A stretch of DNA of 64,000 nt from Emticicia sp. C21 (GTDB lineage: Bacteria > Bacteroidota > Bacteroidia > Cytophagales > Spirosomataceae), in the NCBI RefSeq assembly GCF_003418935.1, contig NZ_QVMT01000004.1, positions 282-64,281 of the forward strand, read 5' to 3'. Below are positions 45,195 through 53,823 of the stretch, piece by piece. Every line of letters starts with the position of its first letter. Within the stretch, counting starts at the first letter, position 1. A model generated the notes under the pieces. That model ran no database searches. It had not been told where the DNA came from and was given only the letters and a program-made list of their open reading frames with translations. A program made the position numbers and the translations under genes.

Positions 45195-45632
45195 TCAATC
45201 AAACCAATTACTCCATGGAATACGACTTAAAATCAACACTAAAGCTAAGCCAAAGAAAATGGCCGTTTGCTTAAATTTCTTTCCATTACCCACAGCACGT
45301 TTCACACGGGCATTGCCTATTGTTACTAAAATAACGGCAATCAGATTGACAGTCGGGTGTTCAATGGCATACTGACGTAAAACTCCATTTTTCATGGTGG
45401 CTTTCATATCAGCAAAAGCAGTCTGTGTAATAGGTGAAATAAATAATAAAATAATGCCTAAAAGAAACATGGTATGTGTTGCTATTAAAGCAAATTTATT
45501 GATTCTCAAATGCTTTTCTTCAAAAGCTTTCTGACTACCTGACCCCAGAATACCATTAAGGGTAGCAAAAGCTAACAGAAATAAAGTAAGATATGCCAGA
45601 TATGAGTGAATCGGTTGGATAATTTGATACAT
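45195..45632 (-). CDS. Small four-helix membrane protein
   Basis: I recognise no certain family. The 145-residue protein has four hydrophobic helices (HSYLAYLTLFLLAFATL; FALIATHTMFLLGIILLF; TVNLIAVILVTIGN; AIFFGLALVLILS) and histidines near the membrane faces (IHSY, THT, EHP) that recall small b-type cytochromes. It lies 74 bp upstream of the CcmF-type gene and may be in one operon with it, so a role in heme or cytochrome handling is possible. Confidence 0.65.
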   Translation of the reverse strand: MYQIIQPIHSYLAYLTLFLLAFATLNGILGSGSQKAFEEKHLRINKFALIATHTMFLLGIILLFISPITQTAFADMKATMKNGVLRQYAIEHPTVNLIAVILVTIGNARVKRAVGNGKKFKQTAIFFGLALVLILSRIPWSNWFD

Positions 45633-45667
45633 ATATTTTAAGTCGTTAGGTTACTAAAAATTTTCGG

Positions 45668-45675
45668 CAAAATTA
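45668..45675 (-). promoter_or_regulatory. Possible -7 element (TAATTTTG) for the small membrane protein and CcmF-type genes
   Basis: A full TAnnTTTG match on the minus strand, 36 bp before the small membrane protein start. A near TTG (ATG) stands 19 bases upstream. Confidence 0.35.
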
Positions 45676-45735
45676 CATCATAATCTTTTAATAACATACA
45701 GAACTTTAAGTTCATTATGAGATGTTAACAGAACA

Positions 45736-46470
45736 ATGAGATTCCTAAAACCCATATTCATCATCCTATTCTTTTGTTTCATACTTTTTATCTCGGTTTT
45801 TCCGCAAGTATTGCGTTGCTCTTTTGTGAAGTATGATGATTTTATTAACCTACAGCCCAAGGTGTATGCAGCTACTACTTCTACTTTAAAACAGCAGGAT
45901 TCACTAAAAAAGTATATTAAAATCGCTAAAAAACGTGTGGAAGATTTCTGGGGTGATCAGAAAGGTAAGGCAACTATTATTTTCTGTGATAATCCGGAAG
46001 AATATCAGAACTACTGCCGGACGTCAGACGGAGCAGGTTGTACCATTGGCACACCGGTAGGTTCCTGGATAGTTTTAAATAAAGATGGGCTTAATGCTGA
46101 TGTGATTGCCCACGAAATGTCTCATGACGAATTAATGACTCGCCTGGGTTGGTGGAAAACCAGGACAAAAATCCCCACGTGGTTTGATGAAGGCGTAGCT
46201 TTAATGCTTGATTATCGTTTTGTTGAGGCCCAGGATAGTATTCAACGATATAAGGCCTATAGAGACGAATTATTTTTCCTGTCAAAAAAATCTCCCTCGC
46301 TTGAAGAACTAAGCACTGAAAAAGAGTTTTTCGGTCAGGGTGAATTTTATACCAAATTAGCCTATTATACCTCAGCTTCTATTGTTTCCAGAAAAATTGC
46401 TTATGGTGGCAAACAGGCTATTCATGAGACCATTCAGAAAGTAAAACAAGAGAATGAATTTGAATTTTAG
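45736..46470 (+). CDS. Membrane-anchored zinc metallopeptidase-like protein
   Basis: The 244-residue protein has an N-terminal hydrophobic segment (PIFIILFFCFILFISVF) that acts as an anchor or signal and then a zincin-like domain: HEMSH at 126-130 provides two zinc ligands and the catalytic Glu127, and WFDEGVALML supplies Glu152, as in peptidase_MA-like gluzincins. I do not know its substrate. It has four mature cysteines. It stands alone ahead of purD. Confidence 0.7.
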   Translation: MRFLKPIFIILFFCFILFISVFPQVLRCSFVKYDDFINLQPKVYAATTSTLKQQDSLKKYIKIAKKRVEDFWGDQKGKATIIFCDNPEEYQNYCRTSDGAGCTIGTPVGSWIVLNKDGLNADVIAHEMSHDELMTRLGWWKTRTKIPTWFDEGVALMLDYRFVEAQDSIQRYKAYRDELFFLSKKSPSLEELSTEKEFFGQGEFYTKLAYYTSASIVSRKIAYGGKQAIHETIQKVKQENEFEF

Positions 46471-46559
46471 CTGCCAGCGCTAGCATTTTCCGCTCTCATT
46501 TTTTTCTTTTCCAAAAAACTTCCGACCTTTGCCCCTTTGGAACACAAAATTTATACGCA

Positions 46560-47858
46560 ATGAATATTTTGATTATTGGCTCTGGTGGTCGTGAGCATGC
46601 ATTTGCCTGGAAGATTTCTCAATCAAAAAACCTGACGCAATTGTTTGTTGCGCCGGGTAATGCAGGCACTGCACAACTTGCCACCAACTTACCGATTGCC
46701 GTAAGCGATTTCACAGGAATTGCACAGGCAGTAAAAGAGCACAAGATCGAAATGATTATTGTAGGGCCGGAAGACCCACTCGTAAAAGGCATTGTTGATT
46801 TCTTCAAAAAAGACAAAAGCCTTAAAAAAATCAAAATTGTTGGCCCTGATGCTGCAGGCGCACAATTAGAAGGCAGTAAAGATTTCTCGAAGAATTTCAT
46901 GCAGAAATACGGCATTCCAACAGCGGCATCTCAGACTTTTACGAAAGATACACTTGCCGAAGGATTGGACTATTTAGAAAAACAATCGCTTCCAATCGTT
47001 CTAAAAGCAGATGGCCTGGCGGCCGGTAAAGGCGTAATTATTGCCGAAACACTCAAAGAAGCCCAGCAAAGTCTGCATGAAATGCTGGCCGAAGCCAAAT
47101 TTGGCGACGCAAGCAGCAAAGTATTAATTGAGCAATACCTGAGTGGAATCGAATTGTCGGTATTTGTGTTATCAGATGGAAAGAACTACAAAATTCTGCC
47201 GGAAGCAAAAGATTACAAACGCATTGGCGAGGGAGATAAAGGCTTAAATACTGGTGGTATGGGTGCTGTTTCTCCGGTTCCGTTTGCCGATGAAGTCTTT
47301 TTGCAAAAAGTAGAAGAACGCGTAGTAAAACCTACTTTGGGAGGCTTACAAGCCGAAGGAATCAAATATGTAGGTTTTATTTTCGTTGGACTAATGAATG
47401 TAAATGGCGAACCTTATGTGATTGAATATAATGCACGCATGGGCGACCCTGAAACAGAAGTGGTTTTACCAAGAATAAAAACTGATATGGTAAAACTCAT
47501 GAAAGCTACAGCTGAGGGCAAGCTGGATAAAATCAAACTTTCGCTCAATCCAAAGGCGGCTATAGCCACTGTATTGGTAGCAAAAGGGTACCCTGAAGAT
47601 TATAGAAAGGGAGATTTAATGCAGATTCCTGAAGCAGAAAAAGATACGATTGTCTTTCATGCTGGCACAAAACTGGCTGATGATAATACAGTATTAACCA
47701 ATGGTGGACGCGTGATTGTATCTGTAGCAATGGCTCGCACCTTAAATTCTGCCCGTCAGAAGTCACAACGATTAGCAAAAAATATTATATTTGACGGCAG
47801 ATATTACAGAAAAGATATAGGCAAAGACCTTTTAAAGTATTTGAAAGACCAGGAATAA
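46560..47858 (+). CDS. purD: Phosphoribosylamine-glycine ligase
   Basis: The 432-residue enzyme makes glycinamide ribonucleotide in purine synthesis. The N-terminal GSGGREHA loop is at 7-14, the ATP-grasp core includes VLKADGLAAGKGVII and GLNTGGMGAVSP, and EYNARMGDPETEVVLPR is the metal-binding block. Length and order are as usual. It is a single gene, with a 250-bp AT-rich spacer before ricT. Confidence 0.98.
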   Translation: MNILIIGSGGREHAFAWKISQSKNLTQLFVAPGNAGTAQLATNLPIAVSDFTGIAQAVKEHKIEMIIVGPEDPLVKGIVDFFKKDKSLKKIKIVGPDAAGAQLEGSKDFSKNFMQKYGIPTAASQTFTKDTLAEGLDYLEKQSLPIVLKADGLAAGKGVIIAETLKEAQQSLHEMLAEAKFGDASSKVLIEQYLSGIELSVFVLSDGKNYKILPEAKDYKRIGEGDKGLNTGGMGAVSPVPFADEVFLQKVEERVVKPTLGGLQAEGIKYVGFIFVGLMNVNGEPYVIEYNARMGDPETEVVLPRIKTDMVKLMKATAEGKLDKIKLSLNPKAAIATVLVAKGYPEDYRKGDLMQIPEAEKDTIVFHAGTKLADDNTVLTNGGRVIVSVAMARTLNSARQKSQRLAKNIIFDGRYYRKDIGKDLLKYLKDQE

Positions 47859-48033
47859 GATATTTCGAGACTTATTATATATAGATTTTAACACCAGAAA
47901 TCATAACTTACAAATAAGAATTAGCCCCATAATGCGCTAAAGAAATACATTATTCTCACACTTTTGCCTGTATCTGTATAAATACAATGATGTTTGAAAA
48001 GGCTGATTTGAATTAGTTTTTTATTGAATTTTA

Positions 48034-48078
48034 ATCATTCACTCAATCACTAACTCGCTCAATCACTCAATATCATTC
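48034..48078. repeat. Degenerate CACTCAAT repeat upstream of ricT
   Basis: Short units of the CACTCAAT type recur several times in 45 bases, 33 bp before the ricT start. A 15-base stretch (TCACTCAATCACTAA) is shared with a similar array at 53776-53812. No further copy was found in the window. Confidence 0.6.
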
Positions 48079-48110
48079 TTAAACAAATATAAACTATATA
48101 TACAGAGGAT

Positions 48111-50153
48111 ATGGGCTGTGGACAATGTTCATCAGGTGGCTGCGGAGCAGTAAAAGCCTTAGATAGAACCGAAAAATCGAATCATAAAACTGTGGCAGGT
48201 TGCTCATCGGGCGGCTGTTCGACAGGTGGATGTAATAAAATGAATGCGTACGACTGGCTTTCAAACATGGAAGTACCGATGAGTATGCGTTATAATATGG
48301 TTGAAGTAAAGTTTAAAGGTGGTAGAAAAGAATATTTCAGAAATACCAACGGCCTTGAGCTTTATACAGGAGACTTTGTGGTTTGCGAAATGCAGACAGG
48401 TTTCCATATTGGTAGTGTTTCGTTGCAGGGCGAGTTAGTTCGCTTACAGATGATAAAAAAAGGCATTCAGGACGATGACAATATAAAGAAAGTTCTACGT
48501 CTGGCTCAGGAAAAAGACCTTGAAAAACATCAGCAAGCTATTGCCCGAGATTTACCTACCATGTATCGCGTGCGTGAAATTTCAAAGGAACTCAAATTGC
48601 AGATGAAAATGTCTGACGTTGAGTTTCAGTCAGATAATACCAAAGCGACTTTCTACTATTCAGCTGATGACAGGGTCGATTTCCGTGAATTGATTAAATT
48701 GCTCGCAGCCGAATTCAAGATTCGGGTTGAAATGAAGCAAATCAGCCTTCGTCAGGAAGCTGCCCGTGTAGGTGGTATAGGCTCTTGTGGCAGAGAATTA
48801 TGCTGCTCTACCTGGTTGACTGATTTCAAAGCTATTCCAACTTCTGCGGCTCGTTATCAGAACCTTTCATTAAATCCTGCTAAACTTTCAGGACAATGCG
48901 GACGCTTAAAATGCTGTCTTAACTACGAATTAGAGACTTATCTCGATGCATTAAGCGATATTCCGACTGTAGAGAAACCATTGAAAACAGAGAAAGGAAT
49001 TGCCGTTTTGCAAAAAACTGACATTTTCCGTCGCATCATGTGGTTCAGCTACAATAATGATATTAACTGGCATTCGTTACCAATTCATAAGGTAGTAGAA
49101 ATCATGAAAATGAACGAAAGAGGTGTTATTCCTACTTCATTGGATGATTTGAATCTACTGGATACGACAGTTGCCGATAAAAGTTCTCCAAGAAATTCTG
49201 ACTTAGACCGCCTGGATAAAAAATATACTGATAAAGGCAAAAAACCTCAGCAGTTTAACAGAGACCAGAAGGGAGAGCCTAAGGCACAGAATAATAACCC
49301 GAAACCTGCTAATCCGGCTCAGAATAACCAGAATAGTCAAAACACTAATCAAAAACAGGGAAATCAAGGTCAGAATAAAAATAATCAGGGAGGGAATACT
49401 CAGCACTCTAAACAAGGAGGTACTCCGAACCAAGGTGGCAATCCTAATAAGCAGCAGAATAATAACCAGAATAATCAGGTTAAGCCTTTGCAAAACAATC
49501 AGGGTAGTAATCCTAATAACCAAGGGCATAACCAGAATAAACAAGGCGGTAATCCTCGAGGTGGAGAACCTAATAATCAAAAAGGAAATCTGCCGAATCA
49601 GGGAGGAAATTCAAACAATCAAGGGAATAATCCTCGGAGTGGAGATTCGAATAAGCAGCAAAATAACCAAGGCGGTAACCCGCGAGGTGGAGACCCAAAT
49701 AACCAAAAAGGTAATCAACCTAATCAGGGAGGCAACCAACCTAAGCAACAGAATAATCAGGGCGGCAATCCGAACAATCAGGGAAATAACCAGAATAAAC
49801 AACAGAATGGTCAAGGCGGAAATCTACGGAGTGGAGAACCAAATAATCAAAAGGGAAATCAGCCTAATCAGGGAGGGAACCAACCTAAACAACAGAATAA
49901 TCAGGGCGGTAATCCCCGTGGTGGAGACCCAAACAAACAAGGAGGAAATCCCCGGAGTGGAGACTCAAATAATCAAAAGGGGAATCAGCCTAATCAAGGA
50001 GGGAGCCCTCGTGGCGGAGACCAAAATAATCAGGAAGGAAACCAACCTAAGCAACAAAATAATCAAGGGGGAAATAAACCGCAGCAAGGAAATCAGCCTA
50101 AGAATAATCCTCAGGCCAACAATAAAAACAATGACCCTAATCAGCCCGGCTGA
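48111..50153 (+). CDS. ricT: RicT/YaaT-like PSP1-domain protein with long Asn/Gln/Gly tail
   Basis: The 680-residue protein starts with a cysteine-rich segment (Cys3, 6, 11, 31, 36, 41) and then a PSP1 domain with GSCGRELCCSTWL (Cys226, 231, 232) and GQCGRLKCCLNYE (Cys263, 268, 269), the iron-sulfur cysteines of RicT in the Bacillus RicAFT complex. From residue 375 on, 300 residues are almost only Asn, Gln, Gly, Pro and Lys in repeats such as NQGGNPRGGDPNNQKGN. In Bacillus, RicT acts in mRNA processing with RNase Y; the role in Bacteroidota is not established. It lies 23 bp upstream of gldH. Confidence 0.88.
   Translation: MGCGQCSSGGCGAVKALDRTEKSNHKTVAGCSSGGCSTGGCNKMNAYDWLSNMEVPMSMRYNMVEVKFKGGRKEYFRNTNGLELYTGDFVVCEMQTGFHIGSVSLQGELVRLQMIKKGIQDDDNIKKVLRLAQEKDLEKHQQAIARDLPTMYRVREISKELKLQMKMSDVEFQSDNTKATFYYSADDRVDFRELIKLLAAEFKIRVEMKQISLRQEAARVGGIGSCGRELCCSTWLTDFKAIPTSAARYQNLSLNPAKLSGQCGRLKCCLNYELETYLDALSDIPTVEKPLKTEKGIAVLQKTDIFRRIMWFSYNNDINWHSLPIHKVVEIMKMNERGVIPTSLDDLNLLDTTVADKSSPRNSDLDRLDKKYTDKGKKPQQFNRDQKGEPKAQNNNPKPANPAQNNQNSQNTNQKQGNQGQNKNNQGGNTQHSKQGGTPNQGGNPNKQQNNNQNNQVKPLQNNQGSNPNNQGHNQNKQGGNPRGGEPNNQKGNLPNQGGNSNNQGNNPRSGDSNKQQNNQGGNPRGGDPNNQKGNQPNQGGNQPKQQNNQGGNPNNQGNNQNKQQNGQGGNLRSGEPNNQKGNQPNQGGNQPKQQNNQGGNPRGGDPNKQGGNPRSGDSNNQKGNQPNQGGSPRGGDQNNQEGNQPKQQNNQGGNKPQQGNQPKNNPQANNKNNDPNQPG
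49233..50150 (+). repeat. Low-complexity region encoding the ricT tail
   Basis: Tandem variants of AATCAGGGxGGxAAT and similar units fill about 900 bp. They encode the Asn/Gln/Gly/Pro tail and keep several other frames open by chance. Confidence 0.8.
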
Positions 50154-50176
50154 TAGGTTTCAAATACATTTGCTTA

Positions 50177-50656
50177 ATGAAAAACCTTATTATAGGCTTC
50201 GTACTTTGTTTGAGTGTTTTTGCTTGCGACAGCAACGCTATTTATAAGTCTTTTATAGACTTTAAAGATACAAACTGGTATATCAAGGATGTTCCGTCTT
50301 TTACTTTCGAGGTAAAAGACGAAACCATTCCTTATGATATTTATCTGCTGGTCAGAAATGCCTCTCAATATCCTTACAATAACCTGTATCTTACCCGTTA
50401 CATTTACGGGCCGGATAATAAGCTTATCAACAAGCGTCTGGAACAGGTTATTTTATTTGAGCCTAAAACAGGCAAGCCTTTAGGCAAGGGTTTAGGTGAT
50501 ATCTGGGATAGCAAAGTGCTTTCTAGTCGTGCTTATAAATTTCCAAAGAAAGGCAAGTATACTATCAAGCTTCAACAGTATATGCGCCAAGACCCACTGC
50601 CTTTCATTATGTCAATTGGTTTAAGTGTTGAAAAACCTTTGCCTCCGAAACAATAA
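50177..50656 (+). CDS. gldH: Gliding motility lipoprotein GldH
   Basis: The 159-residue protein has a lipoprotein signal ending in SVFAC (Cys17) and matches GldH in length and pattern: KDTNWYIKDVPSFTFEVKD near the start, YPYNNLYLTRYIYGPDN in the middle and RQDPLPFIMSIGLSVEK at the end. GldH is needed for gliding in Flavobacterium and belongs to the gliding/T9SS set. Its place directly behind ricT is the usual neighbourhood in Bacteroidota (general knowledge). Confidence 0.9.
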   Translation: MKNLIIGFVLCLSVFACDSNAIYKSFIDFKDTNWYIKDVPSFTFEVKDETIPYDIYLLVRNASQYPYNNLYLTRYIYGPDNKLINKRLEQVILFEPKTGKPLGKGLGDIWDSKVLSSRAYKFPKKGKYTIKLQQYMRQDPLPFIMSIGLSVEKPLPPKQ

Positions 50657-50699
50657 TGCAAAAATTTGGGTTATCCTCATAAACCAAAACTGGGCTTCT

Positions 50700-51329
50700 A
50701 TGAGTTTTTTACCTCTTTTTCCGTTGAACCTGGTAGTCTTTCCACATGAAGATTTGAATCTACATATCTTTGAGCCTCGTTATAAAGAACTCATTAATGA
50801 GTGTCTTGACAATCAGACAACTTTTGGAATCCCTACGTTTGTGAATAATAAACTGGCAGGTTATGGTACCGAGGTGCATATCACCCAGCTATCCAAACGC
50901 TATGGTGACGGCCGGATGGACATTAAAACCAAGGGGCTAAGGGTCTTCAGAATTACTGATTTTCAGAACCCCATAGAAGACAAACTCTATGCTGGTGGCG
51001 AAGTAGAATTTATTGACAATGACGATTTGAACGAAGCCGTAAATCCATTTTTATTAAGTCTGGTCGATCGGTTATATGTATTACTGAAAATCAAAGTCGA
51101 TTATAATAAGCCCGAATATCAGCCTTTCAGCTTTAGAATTGCCCATAAAATCGGCCTTTCAGTTAACGAGGAATATGAATTGCTAACGATGGCATCCGAA
51201 ATTCAACGGCAGAAAATATTGATTGCCCATCTGGAAAGAATCTTACCAATCGTTTCTGAAGTAGAACGAACCAAAGACCGTATCGCTATGAACGGCCATT
51301 TTAAGGAGTTTGACGCCTTAAATTTTTAA
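50700..51329 (+). CDS. Lon substrate-binding (LON_substr_bdg) domain protein
   Basis: The 209-residue protein is the stand-alone N-terminal Lon domain: MSFLPLFPLNLVVFPHEDLNLHIFEPRYKELI is its diagnostic first third, and GTEVHITQL and GLRVFRI follow. It lacks the AAA and protease parts, so it is not a Lon protease; the role is unknown. The ATG at 50700 was preferred over a start 25 codons earlier that overlaps gldH. It is in line with gldH and hemB. Confidence 0.85.
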   Translation: MSFLPLFPLNLVVFPHEDLNLHIFEPRYKELINECLDNQTTFGIPTFVNNKLAGYGTEVHITQLSKRYGDGRMDIKTKGLRVFRITDFQNPIEDKLYAGGEVEFIDNDDLNEAVNPFLLSLVDRLYVLLKIKVDYNKPEYQPFSFRIAHKIGLSVNEEYELLTMASEIQRQKILIAHLERILPIVSEVERTKDRIAMNGHFKEFDALNF

Positions 51330-51357
51330 TTATATTAAGATTATACCTTATATACCC

Positions 51358-52329
51358 ATGCTTATTCACCGCCCACGAAGAAACCGCAAAAGCGCTGCTA
51401 TCAGAGATTTGGTGCAGGAAACTACGCTTTCGGTCAACGACTTTATCTTTCCGATGTTTGTTATGGAAGGCGACAACATCAAAAGCGAAATCAAATCAAT
51501 GCCTGGTATCTATCGTTTTTCGTTAGATACGCTTCTGGAAGAACTCAAAGAGGTAACTGATTTAGGCATTAAATCTATCTGCTTGTTCCCGAACTATCCT
51601 GAATCAAAAAAGGATAAATATGCTACTGAAAGCTATAAAGCGGGTACACTTTACCTGACAGCATTAAGCGAAATCAAAAACAAATTCCCTGATTTGGCAC
51701 TAATGACCGACATTGCTTTAGACCCTTACAGCAGTGATGGTCATGATGGTATCGTAGAAAACGGAAAGATTCTGAACGATGAAACTTTAGATGTACTAGG
51801 CAAAATGGCATTAGCACAAGCACATGCCGGAGCAGATATTCTGGGACCATCAGATATGATGGATGGACGCGTAGGATATATCCGTGAATTATTAGACGAT
51901 GAGGGCTTTAGTGAAATAAGTATCATGTCTTATTCGGCTAAATATGCCAGCGCATTCTACGGCCCTTTCCGTGATGCATTGGATTCTGCTCCTAAATTTG
52001 GTGATAAAAAGACCTACCAAATGAACCCTGCTAACGTAAAAGAGGCATTAATTGAAGGACAATTAGATATGGAAGAAGGAGCTGACTTCCTGATGGTAAA
52101 ACCGGCTTTCTCTTACCTGGATGTCATCAAAACTTTATCAGATAATTTCCCGTTGCCCATAGCAGCCTACAATGTTTCAGGTGAATACGCCATGATTAAA
52201 GCCGCTGCCCAAAACGGTTGGATTGATGGACAAAAAGCGATGTACGAATTATTATTAAGCATCAAACGAGCAGGAGCCAATGTAATACTAAGCTACTTCG
52301 CTAAAGAATTTGCGCAATTAAAAGCATAG
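51358..52329 (+). CDS. hemB: Delta-aminolevulinic acid dehydratase (porphobilinogen synthase)
   Basis: The 323-residue enzyme joins two aminolevulinate molecules to porphobilinogen in heme synthesis. Diagnostic blocks are SDGHDGIVENG (metal region), GADILGPSDMMDGRV, ISIMSYSAKYASAFYGPFRDA (Lys in this block) and DFLMVKPAFSYLDVI (Schiff-base Lys), as expected for the family. Length is normal. It is 28 bp downstream of the Lon-N gene and ends at a near-perfect palindromic terminator. Confidence 0.97.
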   Translation: MLIHRPRRNRKSAAIRDLVQETTLSVNDFIFPMFVMEGDNIKSEIKSMPGIYRFSLDTLLEELKEVTDLGIKSICLFPNYPESKKDKYATESYKAGTLYLTALSEIKNKFPDLALMTDIALDPYSSDGHDGIVENGKILNDETLDVLGKMALAQAHAGADILGPSDMMDGRVGYIRELLDDEGFSEISIMSYSAKYASAFYGPFRDALDSAPKFGDKKTYQMNPANVKEALIEGQLDMEEGADFLMVKPAFSYLDVIKTLSDNFPLPIAAYNVSGEYAMIKAAAQNGWIDGQKAMYELLLSIKRAGANVILSYFAKEFAQLKA

Positions 52330-52352
52330 ATTGATTTACACTTTAGAAATTT

Positions 52353-52392
52353 ATAAAAATAAGGGCTCAAAATTTTGAGCCCTTATTTTTAT
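52353..52392. terminator. Bidirectional terminator, perfect 20-bp palindrome
   Basis: The arms 52353-52372 and 52373-52392 are exact complements with no spacer, with GGGCTC/GAGCCC core and T tracts on both sides. It lies between hemB and folA, which converge. Confidence 0.9.
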
Positions 52393-52405
52393 GATAATCA
52401 ATTAG

Positions 52406-52900
52406 TTATCTCTTAACCAATTCAACAATATCAAAATCATGGTCGTTTTTCTCATTTTTATGATATGACTTTCTGGAAACCTCTTTCCATAGATCCTCAT
52501 TCAATTTCGGAAAAAAGGTATCCCCATTTATATTCACTTTTACTTCTGTCAGAATAATTTTATCCGTTATAGCTAAAGATTGTTCGTAGATATTTCCACC
52601 ACCGATAATAAAGATTTCCTCATTACCTTTTGCTTCTTTGGCTAGTTCAATAGCTTTTTCGATAGAATTAGCTGTTATTACAGATTCATCGTCTGAAACT
52701 TTGCCATGTCTTGTAATCACAATATTAGTCCGGTTAGGCAAAGGCTTCCCAATGGACTCGAATGTTTTTCTGCCCATGATTACGGCATGACCGCTGGTTA
52801 AGGCTTTAAACTGTTTCAAATCGTCCGAGAGCCTCCATAGCAATCGGTTATCTTTTCCTATCGCGCCATTTTCGGCTACTGCTACTATTATCGTAATCAT
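52406..52900 (-). CDS. folA: Dihydrofolate reductase
   Basis: The 164-residue enzyme reduces dihydrofolate with NADPH. Trp22 and the catalytic Asp27 (LWRLSDDLKQFK) align with Escherichia coli numbering; GRKTFESIG binds cofactor and GGGNIYEQSL forms the second dinucleotide loop. Length is standard. It converges on hemB at a shared terminator. Confidence 0.97.
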   Translation of the reverse strand: MITIIVAVAENGAIGKDNRLLWRLSDDLKQFKALTSGHAVIMGRKTFESIGKPLPNRTNIVITRHGKVSDDESVITANSIEKAIELAKEAKGNEEIFIIGGGNIYEQSLAITDKIILTEVKVNINGDTFFPKLNEDLWKEVSRKSYHKNEKNDHDFDIVELVKR

Positions 52901-53038
52901 TATCCCATTTTTTTATGGGCGCAATTTAGTGGTTTTAATAGGCTTTTACAGCATTTTTTGGCATCTTTGCCAAAATTTAGTCTCAAAGCTTATTCAGATA
53001 ACTTGATAGTCGTCTGAATTTTTTTTCTCAATCATTGA

Positions 53039-53746
53039 ATGAAAAATATTGACGTTTGCCTGACACCCGATTTATTACATCTCCATAGTATCGACAATTC
53101 AATAGTAATTATAGCAGATATTTTCCGGGCTACTTCGTGTATGATTACAGGCTTTGCCTATGGCGTAAAAAGCATTATTCCTGTTGAAACCGTAGAGGAA
53201 TGCAAAAAACTTCAGGAAATGGGTTATATTGCTGCTGCTGAAAGAAATGCCAGAAAAGTAGACGGTTTTGAATTAGATAATTCACCATTCAGCTATATGA
53301 GCGAAAGACTAATCGGTGAAAAAATCGCCATGACTACCACCAACGGCACTTATTCAATTACGAAAGCAAAAGCATCGGCGGTTAAGGTTTTAGCCGGAGC
53401 ATTTTTAAACCTGAATGCCATAGTTAAATATCTTAAAACACAACCTTACGATGTATTGGTATTGTGTGCCGGCTGGAAAGGGCGTGTAAATATTGAGGAT
53501 ACGCTATTTGCGGGAGCATTGATTGAAGCATTGGAAGATGAATATTTTGTACCTGAGGATAGCGCCATCATGTCACTGCGCCTTTATAAGCAGGCCAAAG
53601 ATGATTTGATTGGCTATCTGGCTAATTCATCACACATTCGTCGCCTGCAAAACCTGGGCATCCATAAAGACATTTCCTACTGCTTACAAAAAGACCTTTA
53701 TTACGTAGTACCCATTTTAAGAGGTAATGAATTAGTAAATTTATAA
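53039..53746 (+). CDS. comB: 2-phosphosulfolactate phosphatase family protein
   Basis: The 235-residue protein matches ComB, the Mg-dependent phosphatase of coenzyme M and sulfolactate metabolism. Motifs include IIADIFRATSCMITGF, AAERNARKVDGFELDNSP and TTTNGTYSI, with a later LVLCAGWKGRVNIEDTLFAG. Many bacteria without coenzyme M carry it, so the real substrate here may be another phospho-ester. It is a single gene that diverges from folA. Confidence 0.85.
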   Translation: MKNIDVCLTPDLLHLHSIDNSIVIIADIFRATSCMITGFAYGVKSIIPVETVEECKKLQEMGYIAAAERNARKVDGFELDNSPFSYMSERLIGEKIAMTTTNGTYSITKAKASAVKVLAGAFLNLNAIVKYLKTQPYDVLVLCAGWKGRVNIEDTLFAGALIEALEDEYFVPEDSAIMSLRLYKQAKDDLIGYLANSSHIRRLQNLGIHKDISYCLQKDLYYVVPILRGNELVNL

Positions 53747-53775
53747 ATTTGATTATGGTAAATGAATATTTCAAA

Positions 53776-53812
53776 TAATCACTCAATCACTAATTCACCA
53801 ATCACTCATTAA
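53776..53812. repeat. Degenerate CACTCAAT repeat upstream of the epimerase gene
   Basis: A second array of CACTCAAT/CACTAATT units, sharing 15 identical bases with the array before ricT (48034-48078), lies 12 bp before the epimerase start. Confidence 0.55.
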
Positions 53813-53823
53813 TTCTCTTCATC

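Noticed and set aside
49435-50247. Long open frame of 270 codons overlapping the ricT tail and gldH in another frame
   Set aside because: It is kept open by the low-complexity repeat of the tail; its product is a monotonous Ile/Arg/Thr-rich sequence and it runs across the clear starts of real genes.
53039-53746. Coenzyme M biosynthesis locus
   Set aside because: ComB is present but no other comA, comC or comDE gene is near, so a pathway cannot be claimed.
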